Assembly (NCBI GenBank): GCA_008711295.1
Contig: VUYV01000004.1
Location: 5,178,173 to 5,242,172 of the forward strand
Length of the DNA stretch: 64,000 nt
Source of the DNA: Anarhynchus alexandrinus
Lineage: Eukaryota; Chordata; Aves; Charadriiformes; Charadriidae
Reading direction: 5' to 3'
Under the pieces are notes generated by a model, which saw only the letters and a list, made by a program, of their open reading frames with translations, ran no database searches and was not told the origin of the DNA. Below, in pieces: positions 46,721 through 58,600 of this stretch (the stretch's first letter is position 1; every line of letters starts with the position of its first letter). The translations under genes and the position numbers were made by a program.

Positions 46721-48047
46721 TCCTTTTTTTATCCTTGTGCACGTACATTGCAACACGGGCCTTCCCCTCCAGCCATGTGTACAAAACCCAAATTCTGATA
46801 AACAGCGGGAGAGGTGAGCACGTGGAGGTAAACTGAAATCACAACTGGGTGGTTTTGCCCTACCTGCTCTGGTAGGGCTTACGTGACAGCAAGAACGCTG
46901 GAGTTAGAGTCAGCGTTCCTTCAGGCGTGGTGGCACTGGGAGAGGTTGACAAAGGAGCATCTTTGGTACCCAGCGGTCTGTGCCCGGGGAGACACTGATG
47001 GAACCAGCAAGCCATCCATCTACCCAAGCGTGCACACAATGTGTGGCCCTGCAGACCGCACCCCACTCCTGTCCTTGTGTACCTCCCAGCTGGTACATCC
47101 ACCTGGATGTGCACGTTGGTGTCCTCTACCTCAAAACCAACCCTTTTTCCATTTCAAAGAAGGGAGAAGTGATATGTGTAATTAGATAACATTTTGCTGT
47201 GAGACAGCTGACAACTATAGGCAGGTTTCATTTTGAGTTATACTTTCAATTAAGCACATATTGGGTCTGCTTCCTTGTCCGTAAGCCTCAGCTCCCCGAG
47301 CAGCTTGCCATGTGCCCGGAGCGGCACGCAGGACCCGCACAGTGCATTCACGTGCGCAGAGATTTTTGGCCTTCCCTGTTCTGGTAACTCTTCAATTTAG
47401 ATTCAAATATGACTGCGACAAATTCAGTTGGCATCTGTTTGCTACATCGAGCATTTCACCAGGCAGCTCTGAGGGGATCCAGGCTCTACTATGCTTTAAT
47501 CTCCAGACGTGAGCCAGCTCCAGCATAACTCCGTAGAAATCTCATATATGCCATTGTCCTTCAACAGGTGCAGTTTTATCCTAATGTACTATTTCCACCA
47601 CAATTAATAATGAATCATAACGCATATATCTTGCAAGAACTTACTCAGGAACTAAACCACTTCAGCCATTCCCAAAATTGGTAAACTTAGTCATAAAGTT
47701 CGATCTTGAAATATCAAACTTCCAATACTGTGTGGGAATAAGGGAATTTTGTATCTTCATCTGTTTTAGTGTGTACTCCGAAAATCCTGAGGATTCTTAA
47801 CACATAAATAGGGACCATCTCTACGAATTTCTGTATTTCAGCTATTTGAGTTGAATTTAGTAAACAGTGGCTTCGTACTTCCCAGGCAGTTCAGCTATAA
47901 ACCCCCAATCACCAGCAACTCATTGCATATTAGCTTTAACAGGATAGAGCCAAATTCCTTTGATAACCACGAGGAAATTGTGAGAGCTGTCTTTGTCCTG
48001 GAGAATTTCCACTATCATTCAGCATTAGTCAATCACTAATGGACATT
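46721..48047. other. unique non-coding sequence
   Basis: Nothing recognisable as exon, RNA gene or transposon. AT-rich from about 47160 to 47260 and again from 47560 onward. Confidence 0.55.
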
Positions 48048-48109
48048 AAAAAATAAAGAATTGCTGGAGACTGTAAAAAATAAAGAATTGCTGGAGACTG
48101 TAAAAAATA
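48048..48109 (+). repeat. tandem repeat, 27-base unit, about 2.3 copies
   Basis: Units at 48048-48074 and 48075-48101 are identical ('aaaaaataaagaattgctgg' then 'agactgt'), and a third begins at 48102 with AAAAAATA before diverging. This looks like a recent replication-slippage duplication. Confidence 0.95.
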
Positions 48110-48155
48110 CATCATTTCAACTTTCCCCTGTGACTGAGGCCTTGAGAAATTGACT

Positions 48156-48197
48156 GGCATAGCTATAACAAAATAATTATCCTGTTATAGCTGTGCC
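48156..48197. repeat. inverted repeat (15-base arms, one mismatch)
   Basis: 'ggcatagctataaca' (48156-48170) pairs with 'tgttatagctgtgcc' (48183-48197) across a 12-base AT-rich spacer. The flanks ('tgactgaggccttgag' before, 'cttctccacatggaca' after) resemble a dispersed amniote repeat in which such arms are common. It is therefore more likely a repeat relic than a regulatory RNA hairpin. Confidence 0.7.
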
Positions 48198-50579
48198 TGT
48201 ATAACTTCTCCACATGGACAGTCTATTCTAAAATTTAAGTGACTTTATTACAGAATAATTACTCAAGGACTTTAGTCCAGAATGAGGTTCTGCACAGGAG
48301 GGTTTTGTCAGCGTGGCTCTGGTGATTTAAATTCACCATACTAAGCAGGTGAATTTTGCTGCACGGACTCTCGGGAGCGTCTGCCAGCAGTATTAGATAA
48401 GACATCCCAATTCCGTATTATCTGAAAATTGAACTTCTGCACCGTACAGGGCACAGCATCCTATTTTGCATGCACTCTCAAACAGGCTGGACATTTGCTT
48501 CCCGGGGGAAAGTCCTCTCGCAGCTCGGAGGGACGGACAGACATCTCACGGTTGTAGAAAAAGAAGGGGGATTTGGTAAATGTAGGGTTGCATTTTTCAC
48601 TGCCAGCCCCCTTTGCAACTCTGAGCTCTGGATGTCCAGCCTTCCCGCCCACTTGCCTACACTTTTGGCTAGAAAAATACACCTCTGATGCCAAATTCGC
48701 TTTCCTTACTGGTGTTCCACTAATGGGCTTTCAGAAGTATGCAGACGTTGATGGGTTACAGCTGACCTTTTAAAAATGCTGTGCTCTTAGCACATGCTAT
48801 CTATACGTGCTGTCAAGCCTCTGCCTTCAGCAAGCCTCCTCTGACCAGCTGCTGGCTGCCAGCCCGATTTGGCTGAGTCACCCCGGCCACAAATGACTCA
48901 TTAAAGCCACCGAGGAGCATCACAAGCCGCATTCTTTTAACGAGACTCCGCACGCCTCCATTAACAAACGTTGTCACGGTTTGGAGACAGAGGGAGAACC
49001 TCAAACCCGGAATGCACAAGGGACTCGTAACCTCCTCATCCTCCTCACATCAACTAGCTTCCCGACGACACGGCGGGAACGAGGAGCCGCCTCTTGCCTC
49101 ATCTCAGCAGCAGAAGCATCCCCGGTCTCTGCGCAGAGACCACCCGGGAACCTTGGGTGCTTCAGGCACAGATTCAGTTACCACGTGTTTGAAATTGAAC
49201 TAGTGGAAAGATCTTGTTCAGTCCCAAAACACAGCTGAGCTAACACACAGGAATCAAAGGAAACAAGCAGTCCTATTAACAGCGGAATCGGTGAAGCCCG
49301 GTTTGCTGCGCATTTGTCTTTCGAAGTTGAGCTCCTCTGTGGATTCCCTCAAGCCTAAAAGACCGACTTTGTGCCTTTTCTTTGACGGACAGGGGTTGAA
49401 CCGGGTCTCCTTTGCCTGTGCAATGCGGTACATTTTCTTAATTGTAAAACCTCACCCCCTCCCTAATCAAATTTGCCCCAAATTGAACAACAAGCTGTGT
49501 CTGTGGTGGAAACAGTAAACATTACCCATTGGTGAAGGTAAGCAGACTCGGAGGACAAAGGCACAAGAATGGGCTTATTTATACAAGTTCAAGGCCTTTG
49601 ACGCGGCCAATTCCCAGATCAAAGACTTGCCGGGTACATGGGCAGGTGAATTGTTATAGATTGTTCCAGCACTTCCCAAATCTGTCAGACAAGGATGGTG
49701 TCACCTCGCTCCACACTGATATCGTGAAATTTGAGTATAATAATCATTACGGCACCAAGCGAGGTAATTTATGTTCAAGTCAATTTTTAATGGCAGTAAA
49801 TCTTCTCATTTTAGCCCCATTTGAGAGTGAAAAATATATTCAGGGAAACGTGAGTCTCCTTAACCAATTACAGAATTAAATAGCTCCACCTGTTTAGTGA
49901 GCAAGAATTAGAAAATGCCCAATTGCCCAAATTTGGTTTTGTTTGCCCTTCAGCAGCACACTGACACCTCTGGTACTCTACAGAACAACTCCAGCTGGGA
50001 ATGCCCTTCTCAGGCCGTTCAGAGCCCAACCACTGCCCATGCTTTCTCTGGAAGCACCAGCTCTGGTACTCCAGATAAAGTCTGTCTGGTGGGAAGAGCA
50101 TGGCCGTGTGCTCTCCCAGGCACCCCCGTACCAGGGATGGCTTCTCAAGGAGCTGTGAACCACTCCACAGGGCAGCTGGGGAGAGGATGGGGCTGGAGGG
50201 AAGGGATGAGCTGTTTTCCTGTGCAATTCCCTTCTTAGTCCGAAATCAAGGGGAGTAGCCATACATGGAGCTGCCGATTTCTAAAGACCTTTCTTGAAAT
50301 TACTCCTATTTTCCGCAGAAGTTTTGACACTCCCCATTGTGGACCCCTACCCACACCATAACTGGGGTTTATTGTCATGGGGAAAAAAAAGGGTTCTGCA
50401 GCATGAGAAAGCAAGGAAACACTGAACAGTCCATACCGTGCAGCTAAGTGTGATCCGGGCTCCACCACAGTCCAACGGACACCAGCGGGGCAGGGATTTC
50501 ACTCCTGGGGGCTTGGTTTTTATTTCGTGATTGTGTTGAAGACCCTGGGGACCCACGCGTGGTAAGGTGGAGCAAGCCC

Positions 50580-50800
50580 AGCGGGGGCGACTCAGTGCTC
50601 TTCTCCCCCTTGCAAATCTCAGGCGCAGCCCAGACCGCTGCGTGTGCGTCTGCGTCTGAATTATTTAACTGTCCAGCTGGTTAAAAATAGCACACCAGCG
50701 ACTGCCTTTCCAGCCTGCGCCTGTTAAACGGGCCGGCAGAGCCCAGCCAAGCGCCGAGGTCGCGGCCCGCGCTGCACATGCGGACAGGGCGAGCTGCATG
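50580..50800. promoter_or_regulatory. CpG-rich patch
   Basis: I count about 19 CpG in 50581-50800. It contains 'gtgtgcgtctgcgtctg' and 'gaggtcgcggcccgcgctgc' and is followed by a GGGA tract (about 50805-50818). It is a weaker CpG concentration than the island at 44.5-46.4 kb. It may be a small promoter or enhancer, with no associated exon recognised. Confidence 0.3.
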
Positions 50801-50924
50801 CCAGAGGGAGGGAGGGAGAAGCATGTCGCCGCAAAGCCCAGTTCCAGCGCGATGATATCAGCCTGCGAAAGAAAAGCAAGGCAGGTTCAGAACATTATGA
50901 AGCTGCCAAAGAAAACACTGTCTT

Positions 50925-51060
50925 CACAATGAACAAAAGTCTGATTAATTATTAATTGCCTGCCAGCTAATTAGCATTCCCTTGGGCAGCCGTCTACAGA
51001 ATGCCTTATATTTCCAACCCACCCCGGGCCAACATAGTCTATGCAAATGGCTTTGGAGCA
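50925..51060. promoter_or_regulatory. candidate conserved element with homeodomain cores
   Basis: 'gattaattattaattg' (50943-50958) and the palindrome CTAATTAG (50967-50974) put several TAAT cores within about 30 bases. It lies directly downstream of a CpG-rich patch. This is a classic homeodomain-binding arrangement, though conservation is not known. Confidence 0.3.
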
Positions 51061-51435
51061 GAGTTAGCAACTGATTTGTTGCCTGAAACAAGTTGTTCCC
51101 CTCCCCTCTCCCCATCTCCTCCTGTCACCCCTCTTTTCTCCACCCGGGGACTTGAGCTCATTACGGTGCCGGCTAAGCAGAAAACATCCCTCGCTGCTGA
51201 ATCTCTTTCCCGTTCTGGCACAGCTTTTCCGAGGAAGCCGGACACAGCCCTCGGCCTGTGCAAGGGGAGGATGGCTGCTGTGCCCCAGCCCGAGAGAAGC
51301 TTTGGTTTCTGGCCAGAGAGGAGGGGGAGCAGCTCCGGGCTGCGAGGAGCTGATTAGCTGCAGAGGCAGGGACCAAATCTTGGCTGTAGAACTGAAGGCA
51401 GCATTTAGGGAATTCGTCGTCAGCTAATGCTTGCG

Positions 51436-51490
51436 CTCAGCTCCTATTAACGTTAATGGGACTTACGCACATGCATCAAGGGCAGGCAGA
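51436..51490. repeat. ancient amniote dispersed repeat fragment
   Basis: 'ctcctattaacgttaatggg' followed by 'acttacgcacatgcatcaag' matches the module 'cccattgacttcaatgggac ... gcacatgc.tcaagggcagg', which I recognise from bird, crocodilian and turtle genomes. I cannot assign a family name with confidence. Confidence 0.45.
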
Positions 51491-52805
51491 CCCCTTACGA
51501 GAGCAGAAGCATAAATTACAGCTAAGTACAGGCAGAGCGAGCCTTCAACTTGCTGGTTTACCATGCTAAGAAAGATGCACTTTCCATTTTAAGAACTTAG
51601 CAGCTTTAATAATTTTTTTTTTTTAATGGAACAAGCCAATGCAGTTGGTGAAATACTGCAACAGAACACAAAAGTATCTCAGTTTACCATCACACTCCTT
51701 GGCAAAGGCTATCTGCAAACCTGTGCGAACTAGGCTACTAGTTTAGGATTACTAGTATCTCCAAGATGCACTTCTCTGGGACTTAAGGGCGTCTCATGCT
51801 GTCCCTGCAGTGCAGGATGAATCCCAAAGAGGGTTTGCTGTTTTCCCCAAGACCTTCACCCGGCCTCTGTATTTTACACCTGAATGTACCTGTCACACAT
51901 ATTCATTAGATGAAAATGTGCTTGAGAGCTTAACAGGACAGCAGGCAAAGTTTATAAGGAAAGATACTGAAGGAAACAAGGTTCAACTATAGAGAGGTCT
52001 CAGGTGTCACATCTGGCCATCAGCAACCAGGTGTGCCAGAGAAGGTGAGCCGACCTGGAATCGAGCGGTAGTAATGGACATCTCTCCACCAGGTTCACCA
52101 GAGCTCAGAGTGATGCTCCAGCTCCAGAGATTTGAGGAAAGATCACTTCCCTTGCAGATGAGGTGATGCAAGCTGCCACGGTGATCAGAGAAGCCCTCAT
52201 TAATGGGAGCACAGAATCATTGGGCCAGAGAGCAGTTTCCTGGTCTGTTTACATATTTGCTAGCACAAGGAGTCCTGCATCTAAGACTATGTGTCCTGGC
52301 TGTTACTGCAATATAAACATCATAAATGGACTGTTTTCCTACCCCAAAGCCAGAAGCTAAGTGCTGATGCAGCAAGACGACTGAGATAAGAACAGTTGTT
52401 TTCAGAGTGAAGGGACATAACCTGTGGGAAGTTCTTTGGGTTTAGGCAAGGAACGTGATCTTCCAAGTGAAAAATAAAAATGCCCCAATTACCACAATCA
52501 AGTTGTTATTTTCATCCTGCAGGTTTACCGTGCCTACTGCCTGGCCCTAACATTCCACCATGCCGAGAAAGCAGCACATTAGTCAAGTATGAGACCATTA
52601 AGTTACATCTCTATAGATATGGGATATAACCCCTTGAAATATATAGGCACTGCAGAGGAGCAGAACATGGTTTTGTAGCACCCCAGTTAACAGTTCTGCA
52701 AAGAACCTGCAGCCACGATGCACAGCCAGATATTTTATTAGACTACATTTTCTCGCGTACATGAGTCATATAAAGTACATAAACCCATGAAGTCCGACTA
52801 AGACT
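51491..52805. other. unique non-coding sequence
   Basis: No exon or known repeat recognised. T-run at about 51612-51623. Confidence 0.5.
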
Positions 52806-52886
52806 AGCATAAATCAGGGATAACACCACTGAAGCCAATAGAGTTGCACTGGGGTGAAAGTGGCATAAATCAGAGGCTGATCAGGT
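52806..52886. repeat. ancient amniote dispersed repeat fragment
   Basis: 'cataaatcagggataacacc' then 'actgaagccaatagagttgc' then 'actggggtgaaagtggcata' closely follows the module 'gtaaatcaggagtaactccactgaagtcaatggagttacac' common in reptile and bird genomes. This is the best-preserved copy of this family in the window. Confidence 0.6.
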
Positions 52887-55502
52887 ACACATTTTCTTTA
52901 AGGTAGACAGACCATTAAGTGGCTTACATAGACTCCTTATCACATTACGGTTCTGTAAGGTAAATAACAGTCACCATGCACTGTATATAATGAATTGCAG
53001 CCTGCAACACAGAGCAAATGGCCATTTTTCTCAGGGAATCTCTCAGCTCAGAGCTCTGGGACCAAAAATAATGGGCAATATTCTCCAGCATTCATGTGTG
53101 ACATTCCCATTAGTATTAACAGGAGGTATGTGCCCAAAGTCAGGATGTATTCATCAGCAACCTGAATTGGATATTACTGAGGCTCCCGATGAACGTTCCG
53201 GTTTCATCCCCAGCAATGGTCCTCCTATGGAGCAGCCACAGCTCTTAACTCACCTTTGCACAGCACTTGCACTGGAAAATATTTACTCAGTGGCCAGTAG
53301 AGCTGGAATGAGAGGAAGCAGGGCAGTCATGTATCGCTTCCCTCTGAGCATCAACGCCCACAGCAGCTTTGCTCAGCCTCACGCCGATGGCCCAGCTCGG
53401 ACCAGGGCTCACCGGTGCACACACTGAGCACCCATCGCTGGAGGCGGCATCAGGGCTCGAAGGCTGGATGGCAGCTGAAGCTGGAAGAAGGAAAGAGAAG
53501 TGAAGTGACCACAAAGTCACGGGGCAGATCAACAATAGAGCTAGTGAAGCCACGGCTCTGACCTTATCACCAGATATTCTACGCCACCACCCTCCTGCGT
53601 TGACCCTAAAAGGCTGTAATGTCTCTCCCACTTTCCCTTAAAGCTGAATCTGTTGACTTCAGAGAAGTTTGCACCAAGCTTACGTTGGAGAAGGTGAAAA
53701 AAGAAATCTGATCTCCAAAGTGCAACAGAAACATAATTTAGTAAACTTACTGATGAATTTTACAAGATAAATGTCCAACCTGCCTGTTTTCCTCCCAATA
53801 AAGCCTGCTTTCTGCCTATATACACGTATGTGTTTTATCATTCTCTGCCTAATTGTTTAATTACACTTTCAGATGACTTGAATACAGAGCTAAAGCCAGT
53901 TTAACAGGCAACCAAACTGTAGCAAACACAGGCAGAGTGTACACAGCTTTGTTAACAAGAACAAATTGCTTCCTGCCCTGAATTGCACCGTAGAAGAGCC
54001 ATACGCTGGTTCAAAACTAAATATGCACCGCAGCGCATGTGCTTGCTAAGAAGGTCATTAGAACAGAGAGCTTGGGGAGAGTGGTGCGGCAGGAGAAAAT
54101 AAATAGAAAAATAAGATGGGGTGGAATCCGTGCAAGAGAAAAGAAGCAAAAGACACAGAAGGCCAGGGAGCACAGCTGCTTGAAATAACTCTTCAGAAAA
54201 GAAACAGTACAGCTGTGTGCCTTATCCTAAGCCCCTGCCTCTGAAAGTATGAACCTTGGCAATGCTATTCCTGCCCTACCCAAGCATAAGGATCTGGCAC
54301 TGTAGAGTACCATATGGAGAGCCAAAGGGGAGACTCACCATCCAGCCCGAGGCATTCGGTCCCAAGGTTTTGGAAGTGTTGACTGTGCAATTTAAAAAAA
54401 ACTGTATTTCGCAAAGACTTTCTTCACCGCGGTGATACAGAGCACTTCCACATCTAAACACAAGGGCTTAATCCCAGAGTTACTGGCCTGTAGATAAAGC
54501 GTCCAAGAACGGTGTCCATACCTTTGACAAGCTGTAATTAGTATAATAGAACAATGTAAATAGTACTGTGACTTAAAGATGACTGACAGTGATACAATAG
54601 AGGGGCCAGGGGGAAGCTAACCCAGAAATTCAGCCTGCACCCCCTTAAGCAAGGAATTTGAGTGCAACTAAAAATAGAAGGTGAGACTATCTGACAGCTA
54701 AATTGCCAGTGGTAGCTTAGCATGGATTCAGTTACATTGCTCAGCAACCCTCAGTGAATTAAATAGATTGAAATGCTAATGATAGAGTGAATTCCCAGTA
54801 CAGAGGTAGAATAAAGTAGTCAGATTAGGTTTCAGACAAGGTGAGTTCAATGGCAGCGGAGAGATCAGAGTTTGTTTAGATCAAGGCACAAAGGTAATTT
54901 GTCTAGATCAGGGTAGAGAGATGCTTCTTTAAAGGTTAGGGGCTCCCCCATGTTAAGTAACACGCCGAAAACGGCGTAGACCTGACAAGCTATTTCAGTG
55001 ACTGTTATTTTATGTGATTTCTATCAACATTGGAACGTTTTTCACTGGTGTCAATATACTCTTAATGGCATTGTCATTTATCTCCTAATTACTTAAATGC
55101 TACTCTGATGACAGATGTGTGATGGGTCACCTGAGCTGTCACTCAGACCGTACTTCTTTCTTCTCACCGCGTACTCTAACCAGCGTACAGCTCCCGTGAA
55201 ACCATAACTGTGGCATTTATTCTCTTTGGTGTTTACAGGCTCACTTACACCACGGTGTCTCAGCTTCAAAAGGACGCAGAGGTTCATCCTCACTGCTTGT
55301 CCTAAAGCTCGGGAAGAAATATTGACACAGAAGGAAGACACAGGCCTGATCAAGTGTCTTACCTGCCTTGCACAGAGCGAGCCCGGGCCACCTGCTTCAT
55401 AAAATTTAAACCCTAGGCTAATGATAATGCAAAGCGATACCCACAAAGCACACTCAAAAAATAAGAACTGAGTCTGAAACTCCATCCAGGGTTCACCCAT
55501 TT
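52887..55502. other. mostly unique non-coding sequence
   Basis: No gene recognised. The segment 53650-53681 ('tgttgacttcagagaagttt' plus 'gcaccaagct') weakly resembles the same amniote repeat family. A perfect 6-base-arm palindrome with CpG-containing arms lies at 54962-54977. The AATAAA at about 53798 has no associated transcript evidence. Confidence 0.5.
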
Positions 55503-55627
55503 AAAACAACCCTGGAGGCTCTCCAGAGTGGGTATATTACTACATAAATTCCAAGATCAATTTAGCCTTAAACAACTGATCCATCCTTTCTCATCCAAGG
55601 TCACACAGTGAGTCAATGCCATTAGAT
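55503..55627 (-). mobile_element. MIR-like core-SINE relic, minus strand
   Basis: The plus strand reads 'aacaaccctggaggctctcc', then 'gggtatattact', and finally 'ccaaggtcacacagtgagtc'. This is the reversed MIR order 'acaaccctgtgaggtaggta ... ctattat ... caaggtcacacagctagtaa'. The last segment (about 55598-55617) is nearly intact. The middle is degraded. Confidence 0.55.
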
Positions 55628-58600
55628 TAAAAAAAAAAAAAACAACTTGAAATAAGATGCACTATCCTAGCAGTAAGGGCAATTAAAGACCTTACTTGAC
55701 AAGATAGGGGGCTCACCATCACTTCGAGCTTTAAAAATGAGATTAGGCATTTTTCTAAAGGATGTGTTTCAATTCACTACCCTTGTAGTATGGGATAGTT
55801 ATTCTCGTAAGAAAGTGACATTGCAACTTGTCATTCGACTATCAATCAGTGGTGTCATAATACTTCAGTGTCGGTTGTCTGTTCCCATTACAATAAATAA
55901 ATAAGAATTATGTATTCTAGTGAAGCAAAAGCAATGTGAGCCCCTGTAAGGTCGGAGGAGGCATAGCATGTCATGCCTACAGGAGGTTCTTTTGCTGTAG
56001 TGCTTATGAAGCCGTGAGCAGGAAACCCGAGCCCTCCGACACCCATGGTTTTGGTCTAAGCACCAGACCTCACCATCTGGTCATTGGGTTAATGACTGTA
56101 TCGGAAAAAAATACAGGAAAATAAGATTTTCCAGAGTGATCATTCGATTTAGGTTGCTCTGTTCCAGTGCTGAGATACAAACAGGACCAGTTTTGAGATG
56201 GCAGCTGACTGCAGGAATCAGTCCCTCAGCCAGACAGGCTGCAGTTTGAGCAGTCAGCTTCTCAGACACCGCATATGGGATGGGACTCACTTCTGCCTTC
56301 CTCTTCACTGAGGTCAGTTCTTGGTTTAGTCTCAGTATTACTGCAGGAAAAAGACCATGTGGCCAGTATTTGGGAACCACGCGAGACAGCTTTGACGACT
56401 GCCCATGAACCGTCATCCTCAGCATCAAAGGTTAACAAGAGTCTGGGACCAATTCTCCCTTGCTATACCAGTGAAAATCTGAGTAACTACAGTTGCTCAA
56501 GCACAGAGAGGTTGACAGCAGAGTCTCACCCCTTGTGGTTCCAGACCTAAATGAGATTCAGCAAGTGGAAATAATTCTTGAGAAGCAGAACCCTGATGTG
56601 CTCTCTCCATTCATAGTAACAGTCCACTTTATGCCAAGTGACTCATTACCATGAGTGGAGGGAACATGATTCAACCAGAAAAGTACATGTAATTTGCATA
56701 GATTACTTTCCCACTTGGTTTCCATGCTGTGGAGTAACAGAGACTGCCTTCAAGACAAAAAAAAGGATAGTTCCAAGCGTGATTCTTTGCTTAAGCATTA
56801 AGAGATAATAGATCGAAGAGACATTTGGATATGGCAGTCCAGAAAAAAAACCCCACAACCACATATTGTGAAGAAGGAAGCCTTGTGTTCCAGTTATTTC
56901 TAGTGCTGTAGAAGTGAAATGAAACTAGTGTTTGGAGGATGCTTCAAACACCATTTGCAAAGTAAGCAGTAAGTGTTTCTTTGCAGCCCATGGAAGTCAG
57001 TGCTGGACAAAAGAAAGAGGCGGTGGCCTCAGCCATGAGTTGGTTGGGTTTCAAGATTTGCTTTTCTTCCCCGGCTGGGTGCGGCTTGTGTTTCTGTCCA
57101 GTGGTGACACCACCCTCAGCAGCCTCTGTTGGAAAGACACACCACTGCAGAGCTGGGGGCTCACTTCTGAAGAGGAGGTGGTCTCCTTCAGGCTCGCACC
57201 TTGCTCTGGACACTGCAGCATTCCACAAGATGAAACTCAAAGAGAGCTTTCAGCATTCACGTACCAGACCATTAACCTAAAACGAGGATGTGATTCCACG
57301 TATAACTCTGCACTGAAATGTAGTAGCGGCAGTGGGTAGTTTATCACTTCTTTCGCTGAAGCACTCGCTGGCAGAATCACAATAGGCAGCTGGTTCCAGT
57401 AAAGTCACAAGGGCAAACTCAAACTGCTTACTTTGTGCATAAATGGTTTAATGTGACAGGGCACGGGGGAAGCAAGAGGTCTGTCAGGAAAAATAAACAG
57501 GAAAGAAAATATTACTTCAGAATAACTCATCCCAAGTAAATTGAGCTTTCCGAAGAAGCAGCATGCAAACTATTGGGTTTCAAGAGTTTCATCCTGGCTC
57601 CAGGCAACGTATGATGCTTCACTTGACAAACAAGCCAAGCTCAAGAGAAACAACTTTGCTAGATTAAGAGAGCAAGGAGGGATCGGGGACAACTGAAGCG
57701 ACACACGGCTCACCAGATACGGGGCTTATTTTACTGTAAGAGAGCAGTCAGGCTTTGGAGGAGGCAGATAAGCACACAGACTTGAAACCCACAAAACCTT
57801 TCCCCACACTTTGAACCAACTGCAAGGCCGATAACGCTATATTTTAAGAAGCATGCAGAAGCAAAGGTGCACCTCCCTACAGCAGTGCAAAGCAGACACG
57901 CAAATCAGCATCCAGCTACAAACTTGTGGCTTTACTCAGCTTTCCGTCCAAAGGCTTATATCTCATGAAGTCTGCTCCCTTCGCCTCGCACTTCTTATCC
58001 TTCTGACCCAGGGGCTCCGAGGTTGTTACCGTCTGCTGCTGCTGGAAGAGGAGGTTCACCTCTGCTCTGCTGAAGGATGGGATGTGTCACTGCGGGGGTG
58101 GGTGAAATTACACCCTCTGCAAGGCACTCCCTTAATCTTCCAAGTCATTTTTCTTGAACCTCATATAAGGAACAAGCTGGAAAATAAAGAGAAGACAGGT
58201 AATAGGAGGGCCCTGCAAAAATAAACAGAATTCAGCATTAACAGAGCAAAAATTAAATCCCTGTAAAGTGTCTGAAAATCAGCTTCACATTTTGATCTGG
58301 TTTAAGGTAGGGATGGATCACATTCCTAGGAAAGCCAGGACTCAGGAGAGGGTAGAAAATACCAAAGTCAGGAGCATTCCCAGTTCCTGCAGCCAGATAA
58401 TCCCAGAAATCCTATTACTAGCTTTCCCATTCTTACCACATAGTTCAAACTCCTTTGCTTTCCCACAGCACTTTGGCCGCACTCCCAGCCACACTGGACA
58501 CATTTGTTTGTAGATGAGGCCCCATGAGTCCACTCTCAGCAAGAAACATCAACCAGGACATGAGCACAGAACCAGGACACAGAGAGAGCCACAGCTGCTT

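Larger units (their letters stand above)
48198..51435. other. mostly unique non-coding sequence
   Basis: About 3.2 kb with no recognised gene. It includes the CpG cluster at 50580-50800 and the homeodomain-core block at 50925-51060, listed separately. A palindromic-looking AT segment occurs near 49736-49800. Confidence 0.5.

Noticed and set aside
50805..50818. GGGA microsatellite as a functional element
   Set aside because: It has only about three units, which is too short to call more than local purine bias.
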